Source of the DNA: Pilimelia columellifera
GTDB lineage: Bacteria; Actinomycetota; Actinomycetes; Mycobacteriales; Micromonosporaceae
DNA length: 64,000 nucleotides
NCBI RefSeq assembly: GCF_039532605.1
Contig: NZ_BAAARY010000003.1
Coordinates: 1-64,000 of the forward strand
Reading direction: 5' to 3'
Below, piece by piece: positions 51,176-60,020 of this stretch (position 1 is its first letter; every line of letters begins with the position of its first letter). The notes beneath the pieces are model-generated. The model was not told the origin of the DNA, did no database searches, and saw only the letters and a program-made list of their open reading frames with translations. The position numbers and the translations under genes were made by a program.

Positions 51176-53278
51176 CTACTGGGCGAGGCCCCGGCGGATG
51201 AAGTCCAGCTCCAGGCGCAGCAGCTGCTCGGCGATCCCGTCGACGGCCATGTGCGACGCCCCGGGCAGCGGCAGCACCGCGTGCGGACGGCCCGCCGCCA
51301 GCAACGCCGCGGACAGGCGCAGCGTGTGCGCGGCGACCACGTTGTCGTCGGCCAGGCCGTGCACCAGCAGCAGCGGGCGGGCGTCCTCGGGCCGGGCCGG
51401 CAACTCGGCGGCCAGCGCCAGCAGGCTGTGGTGGGCGTACACGTCCGCGCCGTCGACCGGCAGGCCCAGGTACCGCTCGGTGTACGCGGTGTCGTACAGC
51501 GTCCAGTCGGTCACCGGCGCCCCGGCCACCCCGCAGCGGAACAGGTCCGGCCGACGCAGCACCGCCAGCCCGGCCAGCCAGCCGCCGAACGACCAGCCCC
51601 GGATTGCCACCCGGGAGATATCCAGGTCAGGGTGCTTGTCGGTGAGGGCCGTCAACGCGTCGACCTGGTCGGTGAGGACGACATCGGCCATCCGCCGGTA
51701 GACCGCCTTCTCGAAGCTGGGCGCCACCCCGGGCGTCCCCCGGTTGTCGACGGTGACCACCGCGAAGCCCTGGTCGGCCCACCACTGCCTGGCCTGCCAA
51801 CGGTTCCGGGCGGCGACCACCTCCTGGGCGCCGGGGCCGCCGTACCCGTCCACCAGGACGGCCAGCCGCCGGCCGGCGACGTGTCCGCGCGGGTACAGCA
51901 CCGACGCCGGCAGCCGGCGGTCGGTCACCCGCTCCAGCGACGGACGCGGCGCGAACGGGGCCGCCGTCGCCACCGACGGCAGCTCGCCGAGCAGCTCCTC
52001 ACCGCGCCACAGCTGCCAACGGGCGCCCGAGTGGTCCATCGAGGCGCTGGCGACCGCCAGCACGTCCCCGCCCAACGTGGCGGTGTGCCAGCCGGGCTCG
52101 TGGGTGATCCGGCGGGCCTCGACCCCGGCGCTGGCCACCGCGGTGCGGACCCGGAACAGGTGCTGCTCGCTGGGCTCGCCGTCGCTGCCCTCCACCAGCA
52201 GGTCGGCGCCGAGCGTGCCGACCACCCGACGCACGTACAGCGACGGCGGGGTGAGCAGGGTGCCGTCGGCGAACAGGCAGTGCGCGTCGTAGCCTTCGTG
52301 GATGAGTTCCCCTCCGACCAGCACCCGGCCGTCGGCCAGGTGTCGGGGCGTGCCGGCGATCGGCTCCACCCACCGGGCGTCGGTCAGCTCCGCGTGCACC
52401 TGGGTCTCGCCGGTGCGGGCGTCGATCGCCAGCACCAGGCCGTGCTGTTGGGAGCGGCGCAGCACCGTGAACAGCGGGCCGCCGTCGGTCCAGTCGACGG
52501 CCACCAGGTACGGGTAGGTCTCCCGGTCCCAGCGCACGTCCACCCAGCCGCCGTCGAGATCGAGCAGGTGCAGGCTCACCTCGGCGTTGTTGCCTCCGGC
52601 CCGGGGGTAGCGCACGGTCGTCGGCGGCCGCTGAGGGTCGGCGGGGTCGTGCAGGTGCCAGCGCTCGACGCGGGCCGGGTCGACCCGGGAGGCGAGCACC
52701 GAACGTCCGTCTGGGGACCACCAGTAGCCGCGGTGCCGCCCGAACTCCTCGGCCGCGATGTGGTCGGGCAGCCCCCAGGTCACCTCGCTGCGTGGCTCGC
52801 CGGCCAGCAGGACATCGTGACCGGCCCGGTCGACGACCCGCAGGGCGCCGGCGGTGACGTAGGCGATGCGTTCGCCGGTGGGGTCCGGGCGTGGGTCGAC
52901 CACCGGTCCAGCGGTGGGGACGGTGTCGACCCGCCCGGTGGCCAGTTCGACGCGGCGCAGCCGCCCGGCGAGCGCGAAAACGGCGACGGTCCCGGCCCGG
53001 TCGGTGGCGTACCCGCCGATGCCGCCGGTGGACAGGCGCATCCGTTCCCGCAGCGCCCGCTCGGTGTCCGGGAGCGCCCCCGGCTCGTCGCCGAGGGTGG
53101 TCGGGTCGGCCAGCAGCCGGGGGCCGCCGTCGGCCAGGTCCCAGCACCAGAGCCGGTCGACCGGGTCCTCGCCGCCCTCGGAGCGCAGGTACAGCACCTT
53201 GTCGCCGACGATGCTTACCGCCCGGGGAGCGCCGCGGGTGAACCGTTGGGTGCGGGCGGAGAGCTCGGGGTAGTCCAC
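51176..53278 (-). CDS. S9 family (DPP IV-like) serine peptidase
   Basis: 700 aa. The N-terminal ~450 residues are an eight-bladed propeller-type DPPIV_N domain (EEFGRHRGYWWSPDGRSVLASRVD and YPRAGGNNAEVSLHLLDL). The C-terminal hydrolase has the nucleophile motif RGWSFGGWLAG (Ser563), PVTDWTLYDTAYTERYLGLP, HGLADDNV (Asp) and GASHM (His). It probably removes X-Pro or X-Ala dipeptides in the cytoplasm, as no signal peptide is seen. It lies upstream of tldD on the same strand. Confidence 0.95.
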   Translation of the reverse strand: MDYPELSARTQRFTRGAPRAVSIVGDKVLYLRSEGGEDPVDRLWCWDLADGGPRLLADPTTLGDEPGALPDTERALRERMRLSTGGIGGYATDRAGTVAVFALAGRLRRVELATGRVDTVPTAGPVVDPRPDPTGERIAYVTAGALRVVDRAGHDVLLAGEPRSEVTWGLPDHIAAEEFGRHRGYWWSPDGRSVLASRVDPARVERWHLHDPADPQRPPTTVRYPRAGGNNAEVSLHLLDLDGGWVDVRWDRETYPYLVAVDWTDGGPLFTVLRRSQQHGLVLAIDARTGETQVHAELTDARWVEPIAGTPRHLADGRVLVGGELIHEGYDAHCLFADGTLLTPPSLYVRRVVGTLGADLLVEGSDGEPSEQHLFRVRTAVASAGVEARRITHEPGWHTATLGGDVLAVASASMDHSGARWQLWRGEELLGELPSVATAAPFAPRPSLERVTDRRLPASVLYPRGHVAGRRLAVLVDGYGGPGAQEVVAARNRWQARQWWADQGFAVVTVDNRGTPGVAPSFEKAVYRRMADVVLTDQVDALTALTDKHPDLDISRVAIRGWSFGGWLAGLAVLRRPDLFRCGVAGAPVTDWTLYDTAYTERYLGLPVDGADVYAHHSLLALAAELPARPEDARPLLLVHGLADDNVVAAHTLRLSAALLAAGRPHAVLPLPGASHMAVDGIAEQLLRLELDFIRRGLAQ

Positions 53279-53382
53279 GCCTCGATGGTGCTACAGACGG
53301 GGCCCGGACGGGTGTCACGTCCCGGAATCCGCTGTCCTGCCTGCGCAGATGCCTGCTGTTCACGGCGGATACAGTGGCCCGC

Positions 53383-54264
53383 GTGAACACCCCAGCCAAC
53401 CCCCGACGGATCGTGTTCGTGCACGCCCACCCCGACGACGAGGTGATCGGCACCGGGGCCACGATGGCCCACTACGCCGCCACCGGCGCCCACGTCACCC
53501 TGGTCACCTGCACGCTCGGCGAGGAGGGCGAGATCCACCTGCCGCACCTGGCCGGACTGGCCGCCGACCGGGCCGACCAGCTCGGCGGCTACCGGATCGC
53601 CGAGCTGGCCGCCTCCTGCGCGGCGCTCGGGGTGCGCGACCAGCGGTTCCTCGGCGGAGCTGGCCGGTACCGCGACTCGGGCATGATGGGCGAGCCGACG
53701 AACGGGCGCCCGCGCGCCTTCTGGGGAGCGGACCTCGACGAGGCCGCCGCGCACCTGGTCGAGGTGTACCGGGAGGTGCGGCCGCAGGTTGTCGTCACCT
53801 ACGACCCGAACGGGTTCTACGGGCATCCGGACCACATCCAGGCGCACCGGGTCACCATGCGGGCGGCCGAGCTGGCCGCCGAGGGCGGCTTCGCGCCCCG
53901 GAAGATCTACTGGACGGCCGTGCCGCTCAGCGCGCTGACCGCCGGGATCGCACGGTTCCGCGATTCGGCGGAGAACCCGTTCGCTGGCGTCGAGAGCGCC
54001 GCTGAACTGCCCTTCGGAACCCCGGACGAGCAGATCGCGGCGCTCATCGCGGCGCCGGACCATCAGGACGCCAAGCTGGCCGCCCTGCGCGCCCACGCCA
54101 CCCAGGTGCCCGAGGACTCCTGGCTGCACACCGTGGCCACCGGGTTCAGCGGCGAGGACTCCGGCCATGAGCACTACCGGCTCGGGTTCGGCGAGCGCGG
54201 CCCCGGCCACGGTCCGTGGGGCTGGGAGCGGGACCTGTTCGCCGGCATCGAGGCGATCCGGTGA
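53383..54264 (+). CDS. mshB: N-acetyl-1-D-myo-inositol-2-amino-2-deoxy-alpha-D-glucopyranoside deacetylase
   Basis: 293-aa zinc deacetylase of mycothiol synthesis, converting GlcNAc-Ins to GlcN-Ins. HAHPDDEVIGTGATMAHYAATGAHVTLVTCTLGEEGE holds the zinc site; YDPNGFYGHPDHIQAHR supplies the third ligand. GTG 53383 gives the usual eight residues before the core; GTG 53374 in frame is possible. Mycothiol is specific to actinobacteria. Its stop overlaps the next gene (GTGA). Confidence 0.96.
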   Translation: MNTPANPRRIVFVHAHPDDEVIGTGATMAHYAATGAHVTLVTCTLGEEGEIHLPHLAGLAADRADQLGGYRIAELAASCAALGVRDQRFLGGAGRYRDSGMMGEPTNGRPRAFWGADLDEAAAHLVEVYREVRPQVVVTYDPNGFYGHPDHIQAHRVTMRAAELAAEGGFAPRKIYWTAVPLSALTAGIARFRDSAENPFAGVESAAELPFGTPDEQIAALIAAPDHQDAKLAALRAHATQVPEDSWLHTVATGFSGEDSGHEHYRLGFGERGPGHGPWGWERDLFAGIEAIR

Positions 54265-54659
54265 CCCTGCTCGATAGCGCGTTGCGGGTGGTCGGCGGGG
54301 TGGTGGCGGTGCTGTTGGCGCTGCTCACCGGGGTCCTTGAGCTGGTCCTGGTTCCGCTGCGGATCGGTGGCGTGCCGCTGGGGCTGGGAGTGGTGCTGGC
54401 GGTGGTCGTCAACTACTGGCTGCCCCGCTTCACCGTCGTGGCCACCGGTGTCCGGTGGACGATGGCGCTGCCGTTCATCGCCTGGCTGGGGCTGATGATG
54501 GTGGCCGCCGGCCGCCGCGACGAGGGCGATCTGCTGGTCGTCAGCGGCGGCATCGCGGTGTTGACCAACCTCGCCGGCTCGCTGGCGTTCGGCGTCGCCA
54601 TGTACCGGGCGATCCTGCCGTCGTCGACGCGGGCCCGCCCGTCGGGAGGAGAGCTGTGA
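54261..54659 (+). CDS. Small membrane protein coupled to mshB (DUF6113-like)
   Basis: 132 aa with four hydrophobic helices (VVGGVVAVLLALLTGVLELVLVP; LGLGVVLAVVVNYWLP; MALPFIAWLGLMMVAAG; GGIAVLTNLAGSLAFGVAMYRAIL). GTG 54261 overlaps the mshB stop by four bases. Such proteins sit behind mshB in many actinobacteria; function unknown. It overlaps the next gene by four bases too. Confidence 0.88.
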   Translation: MTLLDSALRVVGGVVAVLLALLTGVLELVLVPLRIGGVPLGLGVVLAVVVNYWLPRFTVVATGVRWTMALPFIAWLGLMMVAAGRRDEGDLLVVSGGIAVLTNLAGSLAFGVAMYRAILPSSTRARPSGGEL

Positions 54660-55102
54660 GTCAGCGTTGGCTACCGGTGGCGGTCCTGGCCGCCGGTCTG
54701 TTCGCCGCGAACCTGACGGCCCGGCTGGTGGTCCGGCTCGGGTACCCCGACGACGCCCTGGTCGCCGACGGGGCGACCCTGGCGATGCTCGCGGTGGTCG
54801 CGGTGGTGGCCGCCGGCTGGGCCGGGGTGGGCGCGACGCGTCATCCGGTGGGCCGCTGGGCCGGCGACCTGGCCGTCGGGTCGCTGGTCGGGCTGCTGCT
54901 GTCGGTCTTCGTCGGGCCGTTCGTCAGCGACGTGACGCCGTTCGCGTTCGGCGCGGGCGAGTTCTTCAAGCAGATCTGGCAGTGGGCCGGCGCGACGATC
55001 GTCGGCGCGGCCCTCGGGTACGGGGCGGTCACCGCCGCCGGTCGCGATCTGCGTTCCCGACTGCTCGCCGAACAGGCCGGTCGGCGTCGCGGCCGTCGCT
55101 GA
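54656..55102 (+). CDS. Small four-helix membrane protein
   Basis: 148 aa starting GTG 54656, overlapping the preceding stop (GTGA). Helices: VLAAGLFAANLTARLVVRLG, LAMLAVVAVVAAGWAGVG, LAVGSLVGLLLSVFVGPFV and GATIVGAALGYGAVTAAG; a basic Arg-rich tail ends it. Third gene of the mshB transcript. No recognised family. Confidence 0.8.
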   Translation: MSQRWLPVAVLAAGLFAANLTARLVVRLGYPDDALVADGATLAMLAVVAVVAAGWAGVGATRHPVGRWAGDLAVGSLVGLLLSVFVGPFVSDVTPFAFGAGEFFKQIWQWAGATIVGAALGYGAVTAAGRDLRSRLLAEQAGRRRGRR

Positions 55103-55106
55103 TCGG

Positions 55107-55322
55107 TCAGCGCCGGGGCGGTGACGGCGGGATGCGCTTGGCCCGGTGGATCTCGGCCACCGGCACCGTGACCTCGTCGCCGTCGCGGGTCAGTAGGGTC
55201 AGCTCCAGGGCGGACGCGGCGGTCAGGACGCCCAGAACGTCCCGAAACACCGGACGGCCGTCGCGGATCCCGGCGTGCCGCCGCACCACGACGCGGGACC
55301 CGATGTCCGTTTCGTCGAGCAT
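55107..55322 (-). CDS. Stand-alone SH3-like domain, related to the N-terminus of Rv0428c-type acetyltransferases
   Basis: 71 aa: GSRVVVRRHAGIRDGRPVFRDVLGVLTAASALELTLLTRDGDEVTVPVAEIHRAKRIPP. This resembles the small beta-barrel that precedes the GNAT domain in actinobacterial Rv0428c-like proteins, here without the acetyltransferase. ATG 55322 is the start. Divergent from fdxA and convergent with the mshB operon, with only four bases from its end. Possible remnant or a separate gene. Confidence 0.7.
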   Translation of the reverse strand: MLDETDIGSRVVVRRHAGIRDGRPVFRDVLGVLTAASALELTLLTRDGDEVTVPVAEIHRAKRIPPSPPRR

Positions 55323-55444
55323 CTTTCCGCGCCCCCGATGCGATTCGGTCGAATGAGCGCCCCAGGTGGGGGCGGCAGCAGCGGGATACTAGGCTTTCTG
55401 GTCTGGCCGCGCTGACGCGGCGCGCACTGCGGAGGGAACGAGTC

Positions 55445-55771
55445 GTGACCTACATCATCGCCGAGCCGTGCGTCGATGTGCTGGACAAGGCCTGCATCGA
55501 GGAATGCCCGGTGGACTGCATCTACGAGGGCAACCGGATGCTCTACATCCACCCCGACGAGTGCGTCGACTGCGGGGCATGTGAGCCGGTCTGCCCCGTC
55601 GAGGCGATCTTCTACGAGGACGACGTCCCCGAGCAGTGGCGTGACTACACCTCGGCCAACTACGAGTTCTTCGAGGACCTGGGCTCGCCAGGCGGCGCCT
55701 CTAAGGTCGGCAAGATCGCCAAGGACGCCCCGTTCGTCGCCGGGCAGCCGCCGCGTGGTGAGGACCACTGA
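55445..55771 (+). CDS. fdxA: 7Fe ferredoxin
   Basis: 108 aa with cluster ligands in CVDVLDKACIEECPVDCIYEG and CVDCGACEPVCPVEAIFYED, the 3Fe-4S and 4Fe-4S pattern of actinobacterial FdxA. The tail after residue 65 is the typical extension. GTG start at 55445 after GGAGGGAACG. The stop overlaps dapC by four bases (CTGA), so the two are coupled. A P450 gene ~3 kb away could use it, though this is not shown. Confidence 0.96.
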   Translation: MTYIIAEPCVDVLDKACIEECPVDCIYEGNRMLYIHPDECVDCGACEPVCPVEAIFYEDDVPEQWRDYTSANYEFFEDLGSPGGASKVGKIAKDAPFVAGQPPRGEDH

Positions 55772-56877
55772 CCGCTGACCGGCGGGCGGGCGTCCCGGCC
55801 CGGCTGCCGGACTTCCCTTGGGACCGGCTCGCGCCGTCCCGGGCGGTGGCCGCCGCCCACCCCGACGGCCTGGTGGACCTGTCGATGGGCGCCCCGGTCG
55901 ACCCGGTGCCGCCGCTGGCACGGGCGGCGCTCGCCGACGCCTCCGACGCCCCCGGCTACCCGCTCACCGCCGGCTCGCCGGCCCTGCGCGCCGCGATCGC
56001 CGCCTGGTGCGCCCGTGAGTGCGGCGCCGCCGACGGTTTCGGGGTGCTGCCGACGATCGGTCTCAAGGAGCTGGTCGCCTGGCTGCCGACCTTGTTGGGC
56101 ATCGGCCCCGGCGATCTGGTCGTCATCCCGGAGATCGGGTACCCGACGTACGAGGTCGGGGTCCGGCTGGCCGGGGCGACAGCCGTGCGGGCGGACGCGT
56201 TGACGGCGGTGGGGCCGTCGACCCGGGTGCGGCTGGTGTGGGTGAACTCCCCGGCGAACCCGACCGGTCGGGTGTTGCCGCCGGCGCATCTGCGCAAAAT
56301 CGTCGACTGGGCCCGCGAGCGCGGCGTGGTCGTCGCCTCCGACGAGTGTTACCTGCCGTTGGGGTGGGACGAGCAGCCGGTGTCGGTTCTCGACCCGCGG
56401 GTGTGTGGCGACAGTTTCGACAACGTCCTCGCCGCCCATTCGCTGTCGAAGCGGTCCAACCTGGCCGGTTACCGGGCGGGTTTCGTCGCTGGGGATCCGG
56501 CGTTGGTGGACGAGCTGCTCGCGGTGCGTAAGCACGCCGGACTCATCGTGCCGGCGCCGGTGCAGGCGGCGATGACGGCGGTGTTGGGCGACGAGGGCCA
56601 TGTCGACGAGCAGCGTCAGCGGTACGCGGCCCGCCGGCAGGTTCTACGGGCAGCCATGCTGGGGGCTGGCTTCACGATTGACCACTCCGAGGCGGGACTG
56701 TACCTGTGGGCCAGCCGCGACGAGCGCTGTTGGGACACAGTGGAGTGGTTCGCCCGACGGGGCGTCCTGGTGGTGCCGGGGGAGTTCTACGGCCCACGCG
56801 GCGCCGGGCATGTTCGGGTCGCGTTGACCGCCAGTGATGAGCGCGTCAGCGCTGCCGCGTCCCGTCTGGCGCTCTGA
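55768..56877 (+). CDS. dapC: N-succinyldiaminopimelate aminotransferase
   Basis: Class I/II PLP aminotransferase of the succinylase DAP route. LVWVNSPANPTG and DECYLPLGW are PLP contacts; HSLSKRSNLAGYRAGF holds the catalytic Lys; final GHVRVALT. The conserved N-terminus LPDFPWDRLAPSRAVAAAHPDGLVDLSMG requires a start before GTG 55846. The only initiation codon in frame after the stop at 55759 is CTG 55768, which forms a CTGA overlap with fdxA and has TGAGGA upstream. This gives 369 aa. Confidence 0.9.
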   Translation: MTADRRAGVPARLPDFPWDRLAPSRAVAAAHPDGLVDLSMGAPVDPVPPLARAALADASDAPGYPLTAGSPALRAAIAAWCARECGAADGFGVLPTIGLKELVAWLPTLLGIGPGDLVVIPEIGYPTYEVGVRLAGATAVRADALTAVGPSTRVRLVWVNSPANPTGRVLPPAHLRKIVDWARERGVVVASDECYLPLGWDEQPVSVLDPRVCGDSFDNVLAAHSLSKRSNLAGYRAGFVAGDPALVDELLAVRKHAGLIVPAPVQAAMTAVLGDEGHVDEQRQRYAARRQVLRAAMLGAGFTIDHSEAGLYLWASRDERCWDTVEWFARRGVLVVPGEFYGPRGAGHVRVALTASDERVSAAASRLAL

Positions 56878-56912
56878 GGCGCCGGGGCCGCGAGCCGCGA
56901 TAACGTCGGGGC

Positions 56913-57587
56913 ATGACTGACAACAGCGGCTCTGTGAACGTCAACAGCTCTGTGATCGCCGTGCGCGGCGAGGCGACCGTCGAGGTGGAACCGGAGATCG
57001 CCCGCCTGTCGGTGACGATCAGCGTCCGGGACCGGTCCCGGGACGGGGTGACGACCAAGCTCGCCGCCCAGGTCGAGGCGTTGCGCGCCACGCTCGACGG
57101 GTTCGGCGGGACGATCGAACGGCGCGAGACCAGTGGCTCGAACGTCCACCCCGAGCTGAAACCGGACAGCGACCGGGTGTCGGCGTATGTGGCCAGCCTC
57201 ACCACGACGGTGACGGTGGCCGACTTCGCCGCCCTCGGCGATCTGGTGTTGGCGCTGGCGCGGCAGGAGCACGCCTCGGTGTACGGACCCTGGTGGGAGC
57301 TTCGCCACGATTCGCCGGCCGGCCGGCAGGCCCGCAAGGCGGCGGTCGATGACGCGGTCGACCGGGCCCGCGAGTACGCCGAAGCGGTGGGCGTCCGGTT
57401 GGAACGTCTGCTGGTGCTTGCCGATTCGGGACTGTCCGCTGGCGCCCCGGTCGCCGAGTACGGCATGATGCGCGCCATGGCCACCCGGTCGGCGACGGAG
57501 ATGTCGTTTGATCTGGAGCCGGCCCGGCAGAGCGTGACCGCGACGGTGGAGATGCGGTTCGCTGTGAGCGTCGCCTCGTTCAGTTAG
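56913..57587 (+). CDS. SIMPL domain (DUF541) protein
   Basis: 224 aa. VIAVRGEATVEVEPEIARLSVTISVRDRSRDG at the N-terminus and AEAVGVRLERLLVLADSG later define the SIMPL fold, linked to stress-activated kinase or oxidative functions. Most SIMPL proteins have a signal peptide; none is visible here, so it is probably cytoplasmic. It follows dapC by ~35 bases on the same strand. ATG 56913 is the start. Confidence 0.93.
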   Translation: MTDNSGSVNVNSSVIAVRGEATVEVEPEIARLSVTISVRDRSRDGVTTKLAAQVEALRATLDGFGGTIERRETSGSNVHPELKPDSDRVSAYVASLTTTVTVADFAALGDLVLALARQEHASVYGPWWELRHDSPAGRQARKAAVDDAVDRAREYAEAVGVRLERLLVLADSGLSAGAPVAEYGMMRAMATRSATEMSFDLEPARQSVTATVEMRFAVSVASFS

Positions 57588-57739
57588 GTCCTCGCGCTTT
57601 CGTGCTCGCCGGACAGTCGCCAACGCCGCCCGGGGCAATTTCCGGACATTCCATCTCACAACTGGCAATCGACACTATGGTGTTTTTCATCAGGCAGTCG
57701 GGTATGTGGGGTGTCGGATGTGTGGAGAGAGGAGTCGCG

Positions 57740-58930
57740 GTGATTGACGTCGCGGGCGGTCCAATGAGGATCGCGCTGGTCGTGCCCCCGTACTTCGATG
57801 TGCCCCCGGCGGCCTACGGTGGCGTGGAGGCGGTCGTCGCCGACCTCGCCGACGCGCTCGTCGCCCGAGGACATCAGGTCACCCTTATTGGCGCCGGACG
57901 CGCGGGCACCGTCGCGGACTTTCTGCCGGTGTGGGAGGACACCATCCCCGAGCGGCTCGGCGAGCCGTTCCCGGAGATAGTCCACGCGGTCCTCACCCGC
58001 CGTGCCGTCGAGCGGCTCGCCGCGGGGGACGGCCTGGACGTGGTGCACGACCACACCATGTCCGGCCCGCTCAACGCCCCGGTGTACGCGGCCCTCGGGC
58101 TTCCCACCGTCGTCACCATGCACGGGCCGGTCGACGAGGACCTGCACCGCTACTACGGCGCCCTCGGCCTCGACGTCGACATGATCGCCATCAGCGACCG
58201 GCAACGCTCGATGGCGCCGCACTTCAACTGGGCCGGCACCGTGCACAACGCGCTCGCCATCGACACCTGGCCGTACCGGGAGGACAAGGGCGACTACGCG
58301 CTCTTCCTCGGTCGCTTCCACACCACCAAAGGCCCGCACCTGGCCCTGGACGCCGCCCACCAGGCCGGCATCCAGCTCATCCTCGCCGGCAAATGCTCCG
58401 AACCGGTCGAGAAGGACTACTTCGCCCGCGAGATCACCCCGCGGCTTCGGGACACCGACAAGGTCTTCGGCGTCGCCGACGCGGCGGCCAAGCGCGAGCT
58501 GCTCGTCAACGCCCGTTGCCTGCTCTTCCCGATCCAGTGGGAGGAGCCGTTCGGCATGGTCATGATCGAGGCCATGGCATGCGGGACGCCGGTGGTGGCG
58601 CTGCGCGGCGGCGCTGTGGACGAGGTCGTCGAGGACGGGGTCACCGGATTCATTCTCGACGATCCCGAGGAGCTTCCGGCGGCGCTCGCCCGGGTCGACG
58701 AGCTGGACCCGGCCGCCTGCCGGGCCCGGGTGCAACGGCACTTCACTATCGACAAGCTCGCCGCCGGCCACGAGCAGGTCTACCGGTCGGCCATCGCCCG
58801 TCGGCAGCTCGTCGACGCCGCCGGCCAACTGGCCGAGCTGCGACGCCAGATCGACGGGATCGACCGGGACCTGACGTTGTCGCCGTTCAACCCAGCCGCA
58901 TCGGCAGCGGACCCCGCGGCCGCAAAGTGA
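57740..58930 (+). CDS. Family 4 glycosyltransferase
   Basis: About 396 aa. N-terminus RIALVVPPYFDVPPAAYGGVEAVVADLADAL, DVVHDHTMSGPL, FLGRFHTTKGPHLALDAA and FPIQWEEPFGMVMIEAMACGTPVVA (E-x7-E donor motif) fit GT4 enzymes. GTG 57740 with AGAGGAG upstream was chosen; ATG 57764 is an alternative. It overlaps the P450 3' end by 44 bases in convergent orientation. Donor and acceptor unknown. Confidence 0.92.
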   Translation: MIDVAGGPMRIALVVPPYFDVPPAAYGGVEAVVADLADALVARGHQVTLIGAGRAGTVADFLPVWEDTIPERLGEPFPEIVHAVLTRRAVERLAAGDGLDVVHDHTMSGPLNAPVYAALGLPTVVTMHGPVDEDLHRYYGALGLDVDMIAISDRQRSMAPHFNWAGTVHNALAIDTWPYREDKGDYALFLGRFHTTKGPHLALDAAHQAGIQLILAGKCSEPVEKDYFAREITPRLRDTDKVFGVADAAAKRELLVNARCLLFPIQWEEPFGMVMIEAMACGTPVVALRGGAVDEVVEDGVTGFILDDPEELPAALARVDELDPAACRARVQRHFTIDKLAAGHEQVYRSAIARRQLVDAAGQLAELRRQIDGIDRDLTLSPFNPAASAADPAAAK

Positions 58931-60020
58931 TCCCGGCGACGATGCCGTCGTCGCCGACACCCCTGGTCAGCCGCCCGGCCGGCGTCGCCTCCAGCGCGGT
59001 GGCCAGCATCAACCGGGCCAGGTGGGCGCCCAGGCACGTCCGTGGCCCCGCCGAGAACGGCAGGTAGCTCCAGACCGGACGCCCGTCGACGAAGCGCTGT
59101 GGTCGGAACCGCTCCGGCGCCGGCCACAGCTGCGGATCCCGGTGGGTGAGGTACGGCGAGTAGAGCACCAGCCGGCCCGCCGGCAACGGGACGCCGTCCA
59201 CCTCGGCGTCGACGGTGGCCACCCGGCTGCCGATCCAACCGGACGGGTACAGCCGCTGCACCTCATCCAGGAACGGCTCCACCAGGCCGGGAGCGCCCCA
59301 GTCGGGCTGCTCCGCCAACCGCCACAACGCCCACGCCAGGGTGTGCGCGGTCGTGTCGTACCCGGCTGCCAGCGCCACCCGTAGCTCCTCGACCGCGCCG
59401 GGCACGTCCACCAGCGCCGCGGCCACGCTGCCGGTCGGCGGGTCGGCCAACGTCCGGGCGATTGCGGTGTTCATCCGGCGGAACAGCCACGGACGACGCA
59501 GGACCGGCGTGGGCATCGGCTCGGTCAGGGGCCGCAGGAACGCCGCGACCAGCGCCGGGTCGACGCGGCCACCGAACAGGGCGGCGTTGAGCATCCGTTG
59601 GATGAGCGCGCTGGCGTGCGCGAGGGCGTCGAAGTCGCCGTCCGGCCGGGCGCGGTCGGCGACGTCGCGGAGCCGGCCGGCCAAGGTGGCCATGGCGGGT
59701 CGGGAGAACGGCCGGTTGAGCGCCCGGCGACGTGGCCGGTGTTCGGGCAGGTCGGTGGACACGATCCCGGCGGCCAGATACGGGGTGATCCCGCTCAGAC
59801 TGCCCCGGCTACGGAACGTCTCCAGATCGGTGAGAACGGCCTGGTTCCACTCCGGCGAGTAGCCCACCGTGGCCTGGCGCCACAACCTGATGTCGAAGGC
59901 CGGCCCCAGCCGCGCGCCCTCCGACAGCAGGCCCAGCGGGTCGCGGGTCCACCGCCACAGGTGGCTGGCGGCGTTGCGGGCCGGCGGCGTCGGCGTCGGC
60001 TCCACCAGCGTGGACGTCAC
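58887..60020 (-). CDS. Cytochrome P450
   Basis: 377 aa, shorter than usual (~400+). I-helix AAGYDTTAHTLAWAL; EVQR as the ExxR motif (DEVQRLYPSG); heme loop FSAGPRTCLGAHLARL with Cys329. The region LTHRDPQLWPAPERFRPQRF is of the type seen in broad fatty-acid or carotenoid P450s. GTG 60020 overlaps the GT2 stop (GTGA), so the two are coupled. No dedicated redox partner is adjacent; fdxA is ~4 kb away. Substrate unknown. Confidence 0.94.
   Translation of the reverse strand: MTSTLVEPTPTPPARNAASHLWRWTRDPLGLLSEGARLGPAFDIRLWRQATVGYSPEWNQAVLTDLETFRSRGSLSGITPYLAAGIVSTDLPEHRPRRRALNRPFSRPAMATLAGRLRDVADRARPDGDFDALAHASALIQRMLNAALFGGRVDPALVAAFLRPLTEPMPTPVLRRPWLFRRMNTAIARTLADPPTGSVAAALVDVPGAVEELRVALAAGYDTTAHTLAWALWRLAEQPDWGAPGLVEPFLDEVQRLYPSGWIGSRVATVDAEVDGVPLPAGRLVLYSPYLTHRDPQLWPAPERFRPQRFVDGRPVWSYLPFSAGPRTCLGAHLARLMLATALEATPAGRLTRGVGDDGIVAGITLRPRGPLPMRLG

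Noticed and set aside
51140..53386. 748-codon plus-strand open frame
   Set aside because: It is antisense to the S9 peptidase and reads as Gln/Arg/Pro/Gly-rich shadow translation, a common artefact at 70% GC.
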